The notes under the pieces: generated by a model | Told to the model about the DNA's origin: nothing | The model's input: only the letters and a program-made list of their open reading frames with translations | Database searches by the model: none | Source: Methanobrevibacter sp. | GTDB taxonomy: Archaea > Methanobacteriota > Methanobacteria > Methanobacteriales > Methanobacteriaceae | Length of the DNA stretch: 64,000 nt | Direction of reading: 5' to 3' | Assembly: GCF_017539065.1 (NCBI RefSeq) | Contig: NZ_JAFYHP010000031.1 | Coordinates: 1-64,000 of the forward strand | Part shown: positions 8,444 to 16,096 of the stretch, piece after piece | How the letters are laid out: each line of letters opens with the position of its first letter | Position numbering within the stretch: the first letter of the stretch is position 1 | Program-made: the position numbers and the translations under genes

Positions 8444-9094
8444 ATGCAAGATAAAGATTTAAAACTTGAAACAAAATGTTACGATGCTAATGAATATGGC
8501 TATCTATATGGATTAAATAAGAAAATTCCAGATGAAGAATTTGAAAAGGTTAAGCCATATTTTAGAAAATTTAAAAGAATGGATTTTGTAGAAGGAAATG
8601 TTCAGGTCACCGGAAGGCCTGAAGGCTGGAGATGCCTTGAAGAAGACGTTTCGAAAGTTGAAGAAATACTTGGAATAACAAACACTTTAGAAAAAAGGCA
8701 GAATAAAATAAAAGAAGCATTTAAAGACCCAATTAAAAAATCAAATTTGATAGACCAGTCATATGAATGGTTAAAAATGCTATTTGAAAAATCGGGTACA
8801 CGCCCAGAACAGGACTTATCAAGACTTGCAGTTCACTCAACAAAGATTTATGATCCTCAGGATAGCTTTAAAAACGGTGCCGAAGATGGTGAAGGTGAAC
8901 TATTCATCTACACACCCCATGGAATGTGGTATATAATTAATAACAGTGGAGAATACTCAGACAAATCCCTCAATAATGTTAAAACACCTCAAGGCGGAGC
9001 AGTGGGCCATAGATTAATGTATGATGACCTAATCGATAGATTAATCAGAATCTATACTGAAGAGAATTTATACACAGGTGAAAAATTATATTAA
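8444..9094 (+). CDS. Conserved-looking protein of unknown function
   Basis: About 216 residues, soluble and charged, with no signal peptide or membrane segment. Notable stretches are GRPEGWRCLEED near residue 60, a helical middle (EKRQNKIKEAFKDPIKK) and a C-terminal part with FIYTPHGMWYIINNSG and GGAVGHRLMYDDLIDRL. I do not recognise the family. I chose the ATG, preceded by GAGTGGAT, over a GTG three codons upstream. The amidohydrolase gene follows after 37 nt on the same strand and has its own strong GGTGG site, so they may be co-expressed. Confidence 0.7.
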   Translation: MQDKDLKLETKCYDANEYGYLYGLNKKIPDEEFEKVKPYFRKFKRMDFVEGNVQVTGRPEGWRCLEEDVSKVEEILGITNTLEKRQNKIKEAFKDPIKKSNLIDQSYEWLKMLFEKSGTRPEQDLSRLAVHSTKIYDPQDSFKNGAEDGEGELFIYTPHGMWYIINNSGEYSDKSLNNVKTPQGGAVGHRLMYDDLIDRLIRIYTEENLYTGEKLY

Positions 9095-9131
9095 TTGTCC
9101 TATCACAATATTAATATAGGTGGTTTAATAT

Positions 9132-9929
9132 ATGCAAAAGGTTATTAATGCACACTGTCATATTTATCCGGAAAAAATAGCATCAAAAGCTGTAAAGGGA
9201 ATAAGAGATTTTTATGATTTAGATATGTCACTAAATGGAAAATTAGATGATTTAATTAGGGACGGCAGTCAGGTTGGAGTTACACATTATCTGGTACACT
9301 CCGTTGCAACAACACCAAAACAGGTCCCATCAATCAATGAATTCATTGCCGAATCTGTAAATACCCATCCGGATTTATTCACTGGTTTTGGAACATTACA
9401 TCCTGACAGTGAAGATATCCAAGGTGATTTTGATTATTTAATTGAATTAGGCTTAAAAGGCGTTAAGCTGCATCCTGATTTCCAACAATTTGCTATGGAT
9501 GAAGAACGTGCATTCGAAATAGGTAAAGTAGTGAGTGAAGGAAAAGTTCCTATGCTTGTTCACTGTGGTGACTTCAGATATAACTATTCCAATCCAAAAC
9601 AAATTAAAGCATTTTTAGAGAAATTTCCAGATATTACGTTTATTGGCGCTCACTTTGCCGGATGGAGTATGTGGGAAGAAGCTACCGAAAAATTATCCGG
9701 TTACGAGAATCTTTATGTAGACTTAAGCTCAAGTCTATATGCGCTTAGCCCTGAAACCGCTCTGGAATTAATTCATGCATATGGCAGTGATAGGGTTTTA
9801 TGGGGATCTGATTACCCAATGTGGGAGTCAGTAAGTGAAATGGAATATTTTAACAAAATTGACTTAACAGATAAGGAACGCTCCCAAATTCTTTATGATA
9901 ATGCTGCTAAACTACTTCAAATTGAATAA
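9132..9929 (+). CDS. Amidohydrolase-2 family metal-dependent hydrolase
   Basis: A 265-residue TIM-barrel hydrolase. Metal-binding features are the N-terminal H-x-H (NAHCHIYP), LKGVKLHPDFQ, PMLVHCGDF, FIGAHFAGWS and the terminal WGSDYPM aspartate. This is the order seen in the ACMSD/amidohydrolase-2 family, which covers decarboxylases and hydrolases, so the reaction cannot be set from motifs. GGTGGTTTA precedes the ATG. A T9 run about 15 nt after the stop probably ends the transcript. Confidence 0.88.
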   Translation: MQKVINAHCHIYPEKIASKAVKGIRDFYDLDMSLNGKLDDLIRDGSQVGVTHYLVHSVATTPKQVPSINEFIAESVNTHPDLFTGFGTLHPDSEDIQGDFDYLIELGLKGVKLHPDFQQFAMDEERAFEIGKVVSEGKVPMLVHCGDFRYNYSNPKQIKAFLEKFPDITFIGAHFAGWSMWEEATEKLSGYENLYVDLSSSLYALSPETALELIHAYGSDRVLWGSDYPMWESVSEMEYFNKIDLTDKERSQILYDNAAKLLQIE

Positions 9930-9944
9930 GGTTTAGCATTTAAC

Positions 9945-9953
9945 TTTTTTTTT
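9945..9953 (+). terminator. Oligo-T terminator after the amidohydrolase gene
   Basis: Nine consecutive T on the coding strand, 15 nt past the stop codon, with no stable hairpin before it. Oligo-T tracts terminate archaeal RNA polymerase without a hairpin. Confidence 0.45.
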
Positions 9954-10028
9954 AACTGAAATCTAAACAAAATTATATCTTTAAAGATTACTTGAAATTA
10001 TCTAATTTTTCTTTAAAATTAGTATTGT

Positions 10029-10051
10029 TCAATTTTAATTGTTAAAATTGA
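10029..10051. promoter_or_regulatory. Perfect 23-bp palindrome upstream of the V4R regulator
   Basis: TCAATTTTAA and TTAAAATTGA separated by TTG: a perfect 10-bp inverted repeat lying about 30 bp upstream of the TATA box and 103 bp before the regulator start codon. Its symmetry fits a dimeric winged-helix protein, most simply the regulator itself. It does not match the TTCGTAA-type boxes described for MsvR. Confidence 0.55.
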
Positions 10052-10053
10052 CC

Positions 10054-10129
10054 TAAACTAAATTTAAACACTAAAACAAACATTTATATACTATTAAAGC
10101 ATTAATAATTAAATTAACTATTTAGTTTA
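10054..10129. promoter_or_regulatory. Inverted-repeat arms flanking the TATA box
   Basis: TAAACTAAAT at 10054-10063 and its exact reverse complement ATTTAGTTTA at 10120-10129 bracket the TATA element. A regulator bound to both arms would block access of TBP/TFB. Operator function is inference. Confidence 0.4.
10082..10091 (+). promoter_or_regulatory. TATA box of the V4R regulator gene
   Basis: ATTTATATAC preceded by an A-rich BRE-like ACAAAC. A start of transcription about 25 bp downstream leaves a 5' leader of roughly 40 nt with GGGAG before the ATG at 10154. Confidence 0.6.
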
Positions 10130-10153
10130 ATCAATTATTTGGGAGCCACAAAA

Positions 10154-10921
10154 ATGACTATCTCAAACCCAATACAGATTATATTAAACAACAACAAAAC
10201 CAACCATCCAATGGTTGACATTGATATAATCAAAAGCCCAATGAAATATGAAATATTAGATTTGTTAAGACATGATGAAATGAATTTTGAAGACATTGTT
10301 AAGAATACCTCAAAATCTAAAGCCAGTGTGTCCATGCACCTTAGGGACTTAAGAAAAGAGGGTATTGTAAATTATAAGGCTGATCCTGAGGACAATAGAA
10401 AGAAAATCTTTTTCTTAAATTCGGAATATTTAGGATCGCTTGATTCAAGCAGAATTAAATTAGCAAAAAAAGACCAGACAAAATTACTGATTGACGAATT
10501 TATAAAGAATGATGAAATTGACTATTTTATCCTATTAACCCATACATTCAAATCATTATTATTTGAATTTGGAATGGATATCTCACCGGTACTGCAAAAA
10601 GTTGGAAACTACATTGGAAAATACCTATACGAAAAGCTGAAGGATGATGACTTGGACACTTTCCTAAACAATATTTCAAAATATTGGATTAAAAATAACC
10701 TGGGAAAGCTTTCATATAACATCAATAACAATATCGAAATAACCTGCATTGACTGTTTTGAATCAATGCACAGCGAAAAAATAGGACTGCCTTCCTGTTA
10801 TTTGGAAAAGGGAATGTTGGAAACACTATTCAGCGAATACTTTAAGTTTGATATAAAAATTTTAGAGACCAAATGTTACTCGATGGGTGACGAAAAGTGC
10901 GTATATGAAATAGAACCTTAA
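10154..10921 (+). CDS. MsvR-like redox regulator: ArsR-type HTH plus V4R domain
   Basis: A 255-residue transcription regulator. Residues about 20-85 form a winged helix (SPMKYEILDLLRHDEMNFEDIV, then KASVSMHLRDLRKEGIV), as in ArsR. The C-terminal half is a V4R domain with C-x2-C-x4-H (CIDCFESMH), a further Cys in PSCYLEKGM, and the closing KCYSMGDEKC (Cys241, Cys249). This pairing defines MsvR, a methanogen repressor whose cysteines sense redox state and which controls itself and oxygen-response genes in Methanothermobacter. Assignment to MsvR is from architecture. I used the ATG after GGGAG, not the upstream TTG. The promoter holds palindromes that suggest autoregulation. Confidence 0.8.
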   Translation: MTISNPIQIILNNNKTNHPMVDIDIIKSPMKYEILDLLRHDEMNFEDIVKNTSKSKASVSMHLRDLRKEGIVNYKADPEDNRKKIFFLNSEYLGSLDSSRIKLAKKDQTKLLIDEFIKNDEIDYFILLTHTFKSLLFEFGMDISPVLQKVGNYIGKYLYEKLKDDDLDTFLNNISKYWIKNNLGKLSYNINNNIEITCIDCFESMHSEKIGLPSCYLEKGMLETLFSEYFKFDIKILETKCYSMGDEKCVYEIEP

Positions 10922-11298
10922 ACGTTTAGTTAAATATGAACAATCAAGAGAAAAATCTTCTTTTTATAGTAAGCCGTTTGATATAACATTATGGGATTAC
11001 TCCCATATTGCTGGAGGTATTATTAAAAAGGTGACATTACATTAGATTATGGGGTTTTAAGGTTCTACAGATAATACAATTGAAAACAACAATACCTCAG
11101 CGTATCAATAATTTCAAAAGAAAGTACCTCCAATGTGATACAAACGATTCGATTGTTAAGATATAATAGTAAAAACCACCAATGGTATAATCCACACTTA
11201 ATCAGATAAACCCAATACCATTTGCAACAATGAAACTCTAAACCCCATTAATCTTTAAATATTCCGATTTTAGAAATTATCTGAGAAAAAATTAAAGA
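10922..11298. other. Gene-free stretch with several inverted repeats
   Basis: No intact ORF with a ribosome binding site. It contains ATGGGA-TTAC-TCCCAT (10991-11006); CTGGAGGTATTATT (11011-11024) nearly complementary to AACAATACCTCAG (11088-11100) and partly to TACCTCCA (11125-11132); ATGGGGTTT (11049-11057) with AAACCCCAT (11240-11248); and AATGGTAT (11181-11188) with ATACCATT (11215-11222). Short peptide-like reading frames are broken by stops. It could be a structured RNA, a MITE-like element or a decayed gene; I cannot decide. Confidence 0.45.
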
Positions 11299-11712
11299 TT
11301 ATTTTGAAAAAGCATCGATTGCAGGAGCAGTCAATAACTCTTTTGAAATCATTTCATTGACCTCATCCCAACTAAACCATCCATATTCATCATGCTCTTC
11401 GCTGATGACTACTTCATCACTTTTACAAGTTACTTTCATGACTAATTGGATTGATTTTACTTCCTCATTGGTTTTGCAGGCAGTATAGTCATGTCTAACT
11501 ACCTTATACAATGATGTTACATCAACTTCAAGGCCTGTTTCTTCAAGATATTCTCTTTTTAGGGCCTCGTCGAAAAATTCGCATTTCTTTATCTTGCCGC
11601 CGGGAATTTCCCATTTGCCGGCATCATGAGCTGAACGGGATCTGATTTTTAAAAGCAGCACCTTATCGTTGAATTCACAAATCCCTTTAGCTGCCAGTCC
11701 CCACATTGTCAT
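11299..11712 (-). CDS. NUDIX hydrolase
   Basis: A 137-residue Nudix pyrophosphohydrolase, possibly a nucleotide-pool sanitiser of the MutT type. The Nudix box G-x5-E-x7-R-E-x2-E-E-x-G-L is complete (starting GGKIKKCE, ending REYLEETGL), giving the metal-binding glutamates. The preceding GKWEIPGG is the usual lead-in. Substrate unknown. GGAGTTTTAAT precedes the ATG. The GGGtGRT gene ends about 40 nt downstream of nothing shared: it lies upstream on the same strand with a probable terminator between the two. Confidence 0.9.
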   Translation of the reverse strand: MTMWGLAAKGICEFNDKVLLLKIRSRSAHDAGKWEIPGGKIKKCEFFDEALKREYLEETGLEVDVTSLYKVVRHDYTACKTNEEVKSIQLVMKVTCKSDEVVISEEHDEYGWFSWDEVNEMISKELLTAPAIDAFSK

Positions 11713-11734
11713 ATTAAAACTCCAAAAAAAGATT

Positions 11735-11759
11735 AATAAAGGGAAAAAGTTCCCTTATT
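11735..11759 (-). terminator. Hairpin terminator containing the GGGtGRT stop codon
   Basis: On the minus strand AATAAGGGAA pairs with TTCCCTTTATT (one bulged T) around a short T-rich loop, followed by a T7 run (plus-strand A run 11724-11730). The TAA stop codon is inside the 5' arm. Confidence 0.6.
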
Positions 11760-12756
11760 TTTTCATTGCTTTTTCAACGGCTACTGCAACAGCCACTGAG
11801 GCTCCAACCATAGGGTTATTTCCCATACCTATCAATCCCATCATTTCAACATGAGCCGGTACGGATGAAGAACCTGCAAATTGAGCATCAGAGTGCATTC
11901 TTCCAAGGGTATCAGTCATACCATAAGAAGCAGGGCCCGCAGCCATATTGTCAGGGTGTAATGTTCTGCCAGTTCCTCCGCCTGAAGCAACTGAGAAGTA
12001 TTTTTTACCCTGTAGGATGCATTCTTTTTTATATGTTCCAGCTACAGGATGTTGGAAACGTGTAGGGTTTGTTGAATTACCGGTAATGGATACATCAACT
12101 CCTTCTAAATGCATGATTGCTACTCCTTCACGTACATCATCAGCACCGTAGCATCTTACTTTAGCCCTTTCACCATCGGAATATGCCTTCTCTTTTACGA
12201 CTTTCACTTCTCCAGTGAAGTAATCGAATTCAGTTTCAACATGGGTGAATCCATTAATTCTGGAGATGATTAATGCCGCATCTTTTCCAAGACCGTTTAA
12301 AATTACTCTTAATGGTTTTTCACGAACTTCATTTGCTGAGTTGGCGATACCTATTGCACCTTCAGCCGCTGCAAAACTTTCATGTCCTGCAAGGAAAGCA
12401 AAACACTCACTTTCATCACTTAATAACATTGACGCTAAATTACCGTGGCCTAAACCTACTTGTCTGTCATCAGCTACACTTCCAGGAATGCAGAATGATT
12501 GTAATCCTTCACCAATAGCTTTTGCAGCATCGGATGCTTTAGTGCAGCCTTGCTTTATTGCTATTGCGGCTCCAAGAGTGTATGCCCAACATGCATTTTC
12601 AAAACAAATTGGTTGAACGCCCTTTACAATTTCATATGGGTCAAAACCTTTATCAAGACAAATCTGTTTTGCTTCTTCAAGGTCTTTTATTCCATATTTT
12701 TCAAGCACTGGAGTGATTTGGTCGATTCTTCTTTCATAACTTTCAAATAAACTCAT
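11755..12756 (-). CDS. GGGtGRT protein
   Basis: A 333-residue soluble protein of the family named for its SVASGGGTGRTLHPDN motif (about residues 258-272). Other conserved-looking parts are an N-terminal Cys pair region (QPICFENACWAYTLG), GLQSFCIPGS, and a Gly/Ala-rich C-terminus (GLIGMGNNPMVGAS). The function is unknown. In anaerobes it is found beside an Fe-S scaffold-like protein, exactly as here, with a 2-nt gap and AGGAGTGA shared with the end of the upstream gene. The pair may handle Fe-S clusters or a metallocofactor; this is inference from neighbourhood. Confidence 0.88.
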   Translation of the reverse strand: MSLFESYERRIDQITPVLEKYGIKDLEEAKQICLDKGFDPYEIVKGVQPICFENACWAYTLGAAIAIKQGCTKASDAAKAIGEGLQSFCIPGSVADDRQVGLGHGNLASMLLSDESECFAFLAGHESFAAAEGAIGIANSANEVREKPLRVILNGLGKDAALIISRINGFTHVETEFDYFTGEVKVVKEKAYSDGERAKVRCYGADDVREGVAIMHLEGVDVSITGNSTNPTRFQHPVAGTYKKECILQGKKYFSVASGGGTGRTLHPDNMAAGPASYGMTDTLGRMHSDAQFAGSSSVPAHVEMMGLIGMGNNPMVGASVAVAVAVEKAMKK

Positions 12757-12758
12757 AA

Positions 12759-13451
12759 TTATTCACTCCTTGGATCTATTTTTTTGACTGCATCATCAAA
12801 TCTTCCATATTGGCCTGTTGCCTTTTCAATAGCCTCCAATGGATCAACACCGTCCTTGATTGCATCTAGCATTACGCCTAAGTTAATGTATTTATAACCG
12901 ATTATCTCATTATCTTCATCAAGGCCTATTTCAGTAATGTAACCTTCGGTCAATTCTAAATATCTTGGCCCTTTTGCTTTTGTTGAATAAATTGTTCCAA
13001 CTTGGCTTCTGTGACCTTTTCCTAAATCTTCAAGTCCGGCTCCAATTTGAAGTCCCCCTTCTGAAAATGCAGATTGAGTTCTTCCATAAACAATTTGTAA
13101 GAATAATTCGCGCATTGCAGTATTTATAGCATCACATACTAAATCTGTATTTAATGCTTCAAGGATTGTTTTTCCAACAAGTATTTCACCAGCCATGGCC
13201 GCTGAATGTGTCATGCCTGAACAACCTAATGTTTCTACTAATGCCTCTTCAATAATACCCTCTTTTACGTTTAATGTTAATTTACAGCATCCTTGTTGAG
13301 GAGCACACCAACCGATTCCATGAGTAAAACCTGAGATGTCGCCTACTTGTTTGGCTTTTACCCATTTACCTTCTTCAGGTATTGGAGCAGGGTCATGATT
13401 TGCGCCTTTTCGAACTGGACACATATTTTCAATTTCTGTTGAATATATCAT
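12759..13451 (-). CDS. Iron-sulfur cluster assembly scaffold-like protein (partner of GGGtGRT)
   Basis: A 230-residue protein in the NifU N-terminal-domain/IscU-like superfamily. It has ENMCPVRKG near residue 10, GIGWCAPQQGCCKLTL around residues 46-60, ETLGCSGMTHSAAMAGE (the LGC-x5-A-S/A type scaffold signature) and LVCDAIN. These cysteines are plausible cluster ligands. It is longer than a typical IscU and belongs to the variant always paired with GGGtGRT. GGAGAAAAAAG precedes the ATG. Together they form a two-gene operon; the client protein is unknown. Confidence 0.85.
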   Translation of the reverse strand: MIYSTEIENMCPVRKGANHDPAPIPEEGKWVKAKQVGDISGFTHGIGWCAPQQGCCKLTLNVKEGIIEEALVETLGCSGMTHSAAMAGEILVGKTILEALNTDLVCDAINTAMRELFLQIVYGRTQSAFSEGGLQIGAGLEDLGKGHRSQVGTIYSTKAKGPRYLELTEGYITEIGLDEDNEIIGYKYINLGVMLDAIKDGVDPLEAIEKATGQYGRFDDAVKKIDPRSE

Positions 13452-13673
13452 CTTTTTTCTCCAAAATTTTTTTTACTAATCTTATTTATTCGTTTCTTAA
13501 TTAATGTATTTTTGCATATTAATGTAGATAATGCCGATTTAAATTATTATTTTTTAATTGAAATGCAATTAAAATTAAAAATATGTAAATTTAATTAAAA
13601 TTAAAAAAAGAACTATCAAAATAATTAACGCTGAAATTAATTATTTATGGGTGAAAATCCTAGAGACATTTCA

Positions 13674-13913
13674 TCAATTTACTGTGATGCAGTCATTAGG
13701 ACAAATTGCCATGCAAACCTTACAGCTCTTACAGACTTGGGCGTCCCTTACAGTCGATACATCATCCACAATAATTAAAACATTGTTAGGACAAGCAATT
13801 GCGCATTTCTCACAACCGCCACAATCGTCTGCATTAATATCAATGTGACAATCTTCAGCAGCTTCTGTTTTCTGTTTGCTTTTATCTCTTTTAAAAAGTG
13901 ACCTTAAACCCAT
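13674..13913 (-). CDS. Ferredoxin with two [4Fe-4S] motifs
   Basis: A 79-residue electron carrier. After a basic N-terminal extension (about 30 residues, RSLFKRDKSKQK) come two C-x2-C-x2-C-x3-C-P motifs, CGGCEKCAIACP and CKSCKVCMAICP, the standard bacterial-type 2[4Fe-4S] arrangement. The extension is unusual for so short a ferredoxin. It is one gene downstream of an iron-sulfur flavoprotein on the same strand, but a terminator-like hairpin separates them. A TATA-like element lies only about 13 nt before the ATG. Confidence 0.88.
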   Translation of the reverse strand: MGLRSLFKRDKSKQKTEAAEDCHIDINADDCGGCEKCAIACPNNVLIIVDDVSTVRDAQVCKSCKVCMAICPNDCITVN

Positions 13914-13972
13914 ATTAATCTATATAAAAATCATGCTTTATTATTCTTTGGATTAAAAGAAAAAAATAGTTA

Positions 13973-14000
13973 AATTAGATTTAGAATTTTAAACCTAATT
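13973..14000 (-). terminator. Hairpin terminator containing the flavoprotein stop codon
   Basis: On the minus strand AATTAGGTTTA pairs with TAAATCTAATT (11 bp with one G-T pair, 6-nt loop). The TAA stop is at the start of the 3' arm, and a T-rich tract follows (plus-strand A run 13958-13966). Confidence 0.6.
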
Positions 14001-14523
14001 CATAAGCTTCTTTTAGTTTGTCTTCTTGCTCTTCAGCCACAATACCAGCTGGACCTGCACTTCCCGCATCAACATGGCCAATTACTTCATATCCCATGAA
14101 TGTGAATGGTGAGAATTTGGTCATTTCAATATAGTTTGCATAGGTTTCTTCAGGTTGGTTTTCAGTGAAAATCAATGCAGCTTTTCCGGATAAGCTTTTA
14201 TCAGGGTTTTGACCGATTGAATAGAATCTGTCGATGATAAGTTTACCTTGAGCAGACATTTGACCATAATAGATAGGAGTTGCAAATATTACACCATCAG
14301 CAGCTACTAATTCATCCAATATTTTATTTCCATCGTCGGCTCTAACACATTCCGGATGTTCAGCACAGTACAAACATGCTTTACAAGGTGCGATATCACA
14401 TTGTTCTAAGTAAAATTTTTCTACTTCGCCACCATTTTCTTCAATTCCTTTTATCATTTCGTCCATTAATACATCACAATTTCCACCTACACGTGGACTT
14501 GCTTGAAGTGCTATAATTTTCAT
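13981..14523 (-). CDS. Iron-sulfur flavoprotein (Isf-like), NADPH-dependent FMN reductase family
   Basis: A 180-residue flavodoxin-fold protein. The N-terminus LQASPRVGGNCDVLMDEM is the FMN phosphate loop. The compact cysteine motif C-x2-C-x2-C-x5-C (CKACLYCAEHPEC) marks the iron-sulfur flavoprotein family of methanogens, where it binds a [4Fe-4S] cluster next to FMN. ATPIYYGQMSAQGK is the second FMN loop. Isf accepts electrons from ferredoxin and reduces O2 and H2O2 in Methanosarcina, so a defence role fits, and a ferredoxin gene lies next door. I used the ATG after AGGAG rather than an upstream TTG. Confidence 0.85.
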   Translation of the reverse strand: MKIIALQASPRVGGNCDVLMDEMIKGIEENGGEVEKFYLEQCDIAPCKACLYCAEHPECVRADDGNKILDELVAADGVIFATPIYYGQMSAQGKLIIDRFYSIGQNPDKSLSGKAALIFTENQPEETYANYIEMTKFSPFTFMGYEVIGHVDAGSAGPAGIVAEEQEDKLKEAYELGLKF

Positions 14524-14640
14524 TTTTAACAATCTCCTAAAATTGTAATTAAAAATATATAGTTTAAATATTAAATAATTTATTATTAAACTGCTTAGAT
14601 GAATGAGATATCTTTAAGATAGTCATTCAATCAAAAATCA

Positions 14641-14979
14641 GTGAAAATTGCGGATGATGAAATGGCTGAAATTAACAATAATGCAGAAGACAACACTTTT
14701 AGTGAATCAGATATTTTGGATAAGATACTTGCTGAAAACACTCAGGAGTATTTTCTAAAAGCAAAAAAAGAACTTAATCTTAAAGAAGATTCATTAACTG
14801 AATGCAAAATAGCTTTATTAAAATCCCAACTAAATGAGAAAGAAGAGGAATATGTCCGAGCATTATCCGAAAACGCAAGGCTTAAAAAAGAATGTGAAGC
14901 TGAAAGATCATTCAATGAAAAGGTTAAGAATTCGAAATCTTGGAAACTGATGAACGTATATAGGAGAATCAGAGGTTAG
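14641..14979 (+). CDS. Coiled-coil protein preceding a glycosyltransferase
   Basis: About 112 residues from a GTG (an in-frame ATG at 14662 is equally possible and has GGATGA just before it). It is acidic at the start, then a Lys/Glu coiled-coil across residues 50-95, ending in NSKSWKLMNVYRRIRG. That closing SWKL tail is common at the C-termini of surface glycosyltransferases. The following GT2 gene, 3 nt away, ends in the related SKGFELINK. It probably acts with that enzyme, perhaps through coiled-coil pairing; no catalytic domain is visible. Confidence 0.6.
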   Translation: MKIADDEMAEINNNAEDNTFSESDILDKILAENTQEYFLKAKKELNLKEDSLTECKIALLKSQLNEKEEEYVRALSENARLKKECEAERSFNEKVKNSKSWKLMNVYRRIRG

Positions 14980-14982
14980 AAT

Positions 14983-16089
14983 ATGGTAAAGATATCTGTA
15001 ATAGTTCCTGTTTACAACGCTGAGGAGTATCTGGAACAATGTTTGAATCATATTATAGGCCAAAGTTTTCAGGATTTGGAGATAATCTGCATCAACGACG
15101 GATCCGGTGACGGCTCACTGGAAATTTTAAATGAGTTTTCTGAAAATGACAACCGCATAAAAATCATTAATCAGCAAAATCATGGTCTTGGAGCCGTAAG
15201 AAACAAAGGAATAACAGTGGCCCAGGGAGATTATATATATTTTATTGATTCTGACGATTATTTGGAATTAAATGCATTTGAAGAGTTATATGAGATATCA
15301 CGAAAACATTCAGTTGATTTTACAATGTTTAAACTAAACAACTTCAATGAAATTACTAAAGAACCAATATATATCGACTATTACACCATGCCATACTTAA
15401 AAGAACGTGCTGGAGATGATGTGTTTAATTATCATGATGTAGAAGATATAGCCTTAAGGCTTTGTGTAAGTGCTCCCGGATGCTTTTTTAAAAGAGATTT
15501 CATTAAGGATTTGAGATTCCCGGAAGGGTTGTTGTTTGAAGACAATGTTTTTTTCACAAAAGCCCTGTTTGAAGCCAGAAGAATATATTTCTATGATAAA
15601 TTTTTATACAATAGGCGGGTGCGTGAAGATTCGCTGTCGAACACCGTTTCAATCAACTCATTAGATACAATAGAGATTGCAAACATAATGCTTGATTTAA
15701 TCAATGAATATGGATATGACAGGCATAAAAGGCAATTATACTATAGAATTTTCAACAATATCTATTCTTTGTTTGAAAAGGCGCCTCACGAATTTAAGCC
15801 AGACTTATTTTCTGAAATCAAAAAAAGATATCTGAAATATTCTAAAAAATGGGAAAGTGACGAATATTTTAAAAATGATATGAAAAAACGCCATAGACAT
15901 ATTTACAATAGCGCAATTCAGTCCGATTGCAGTGAAGAGTTTGAATTAAGAGTCAGACTATATGATGAAAAAAGAAAAATAAAGAAATTAAAAAAAGAAA
16001 ATAAAGAAATTAAAAAGGCTATTAAAAAATTGAAAAAAGAGAATGATTTAATAAAATCCTCTAAAGGATTTGAACTCATTAACAAATAG
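14983..16089 (+). CDS. Family 2 glycosyltransferase
   Basis: A 368-residue GT-A enzyme for cell-surface glycan synthesis. The N-terminal domain holds ISVIVPVYNAEEYL, INDGSGDGSLEIL, GLGAVRNKGI and the metal-binding DSDDY. A DNVFFTKALFEA acidic segment near residue 185 is typical of the catalytic base region. Residues beyond 320 are a lysine-rich coiled-coil (repeated KKLKKENKE) without a membrane segment. Sugar donor and acceptor cannot be told. It is coupled to the upstream coiled-coil gene. Confidence 0.9.
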   Translation: MVKISVIVPVYNAEEYLEQCLNHIIGQSFQDLEIICINDGSGDGSLEILNEFSENDNRIKIINQQNHGLGAVRNKGITVAQGDYIYFIDSDDYLELNAFEELYEISRKHSVDFTMFKLNNFNEITKEPIYIDYYTMPYLKERAGDDVFNYHDVEDIALRLCVSAPGCFFKRDFIKDLRFPEGLLFEDNVFFTKALFEARRIYFYDKFLYNRRVREDSLSNTVSINSLDTIEIANIMLDLINEYGYDRHKRQLYYRIFNNIYSLFEKAPHEFKPDLFSEIKKRYLKYSKKWESDEYFKNDMKKRHRHIYNSAIQSDCSEEFELRVRLYDEKRKIKKLKKENKEIKKAIKKLKKENDLIKSSKGFELINK

Positions 16090-16096
16090 TGTAAAC

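Noticed and set aside
10922..11298. SRP RNA or RNase P RNA in the gene-free stretch
   Set aside because: I do not see the conserved core sequences of either RNA, and the stretch is AT-rich.
12245..12616. A 123-codon plus-strand frame opposite the GGGtGRT gene
   Set aside because: The other strand encodes a clear conserved protein. The frame has no ribosome site and no domain.
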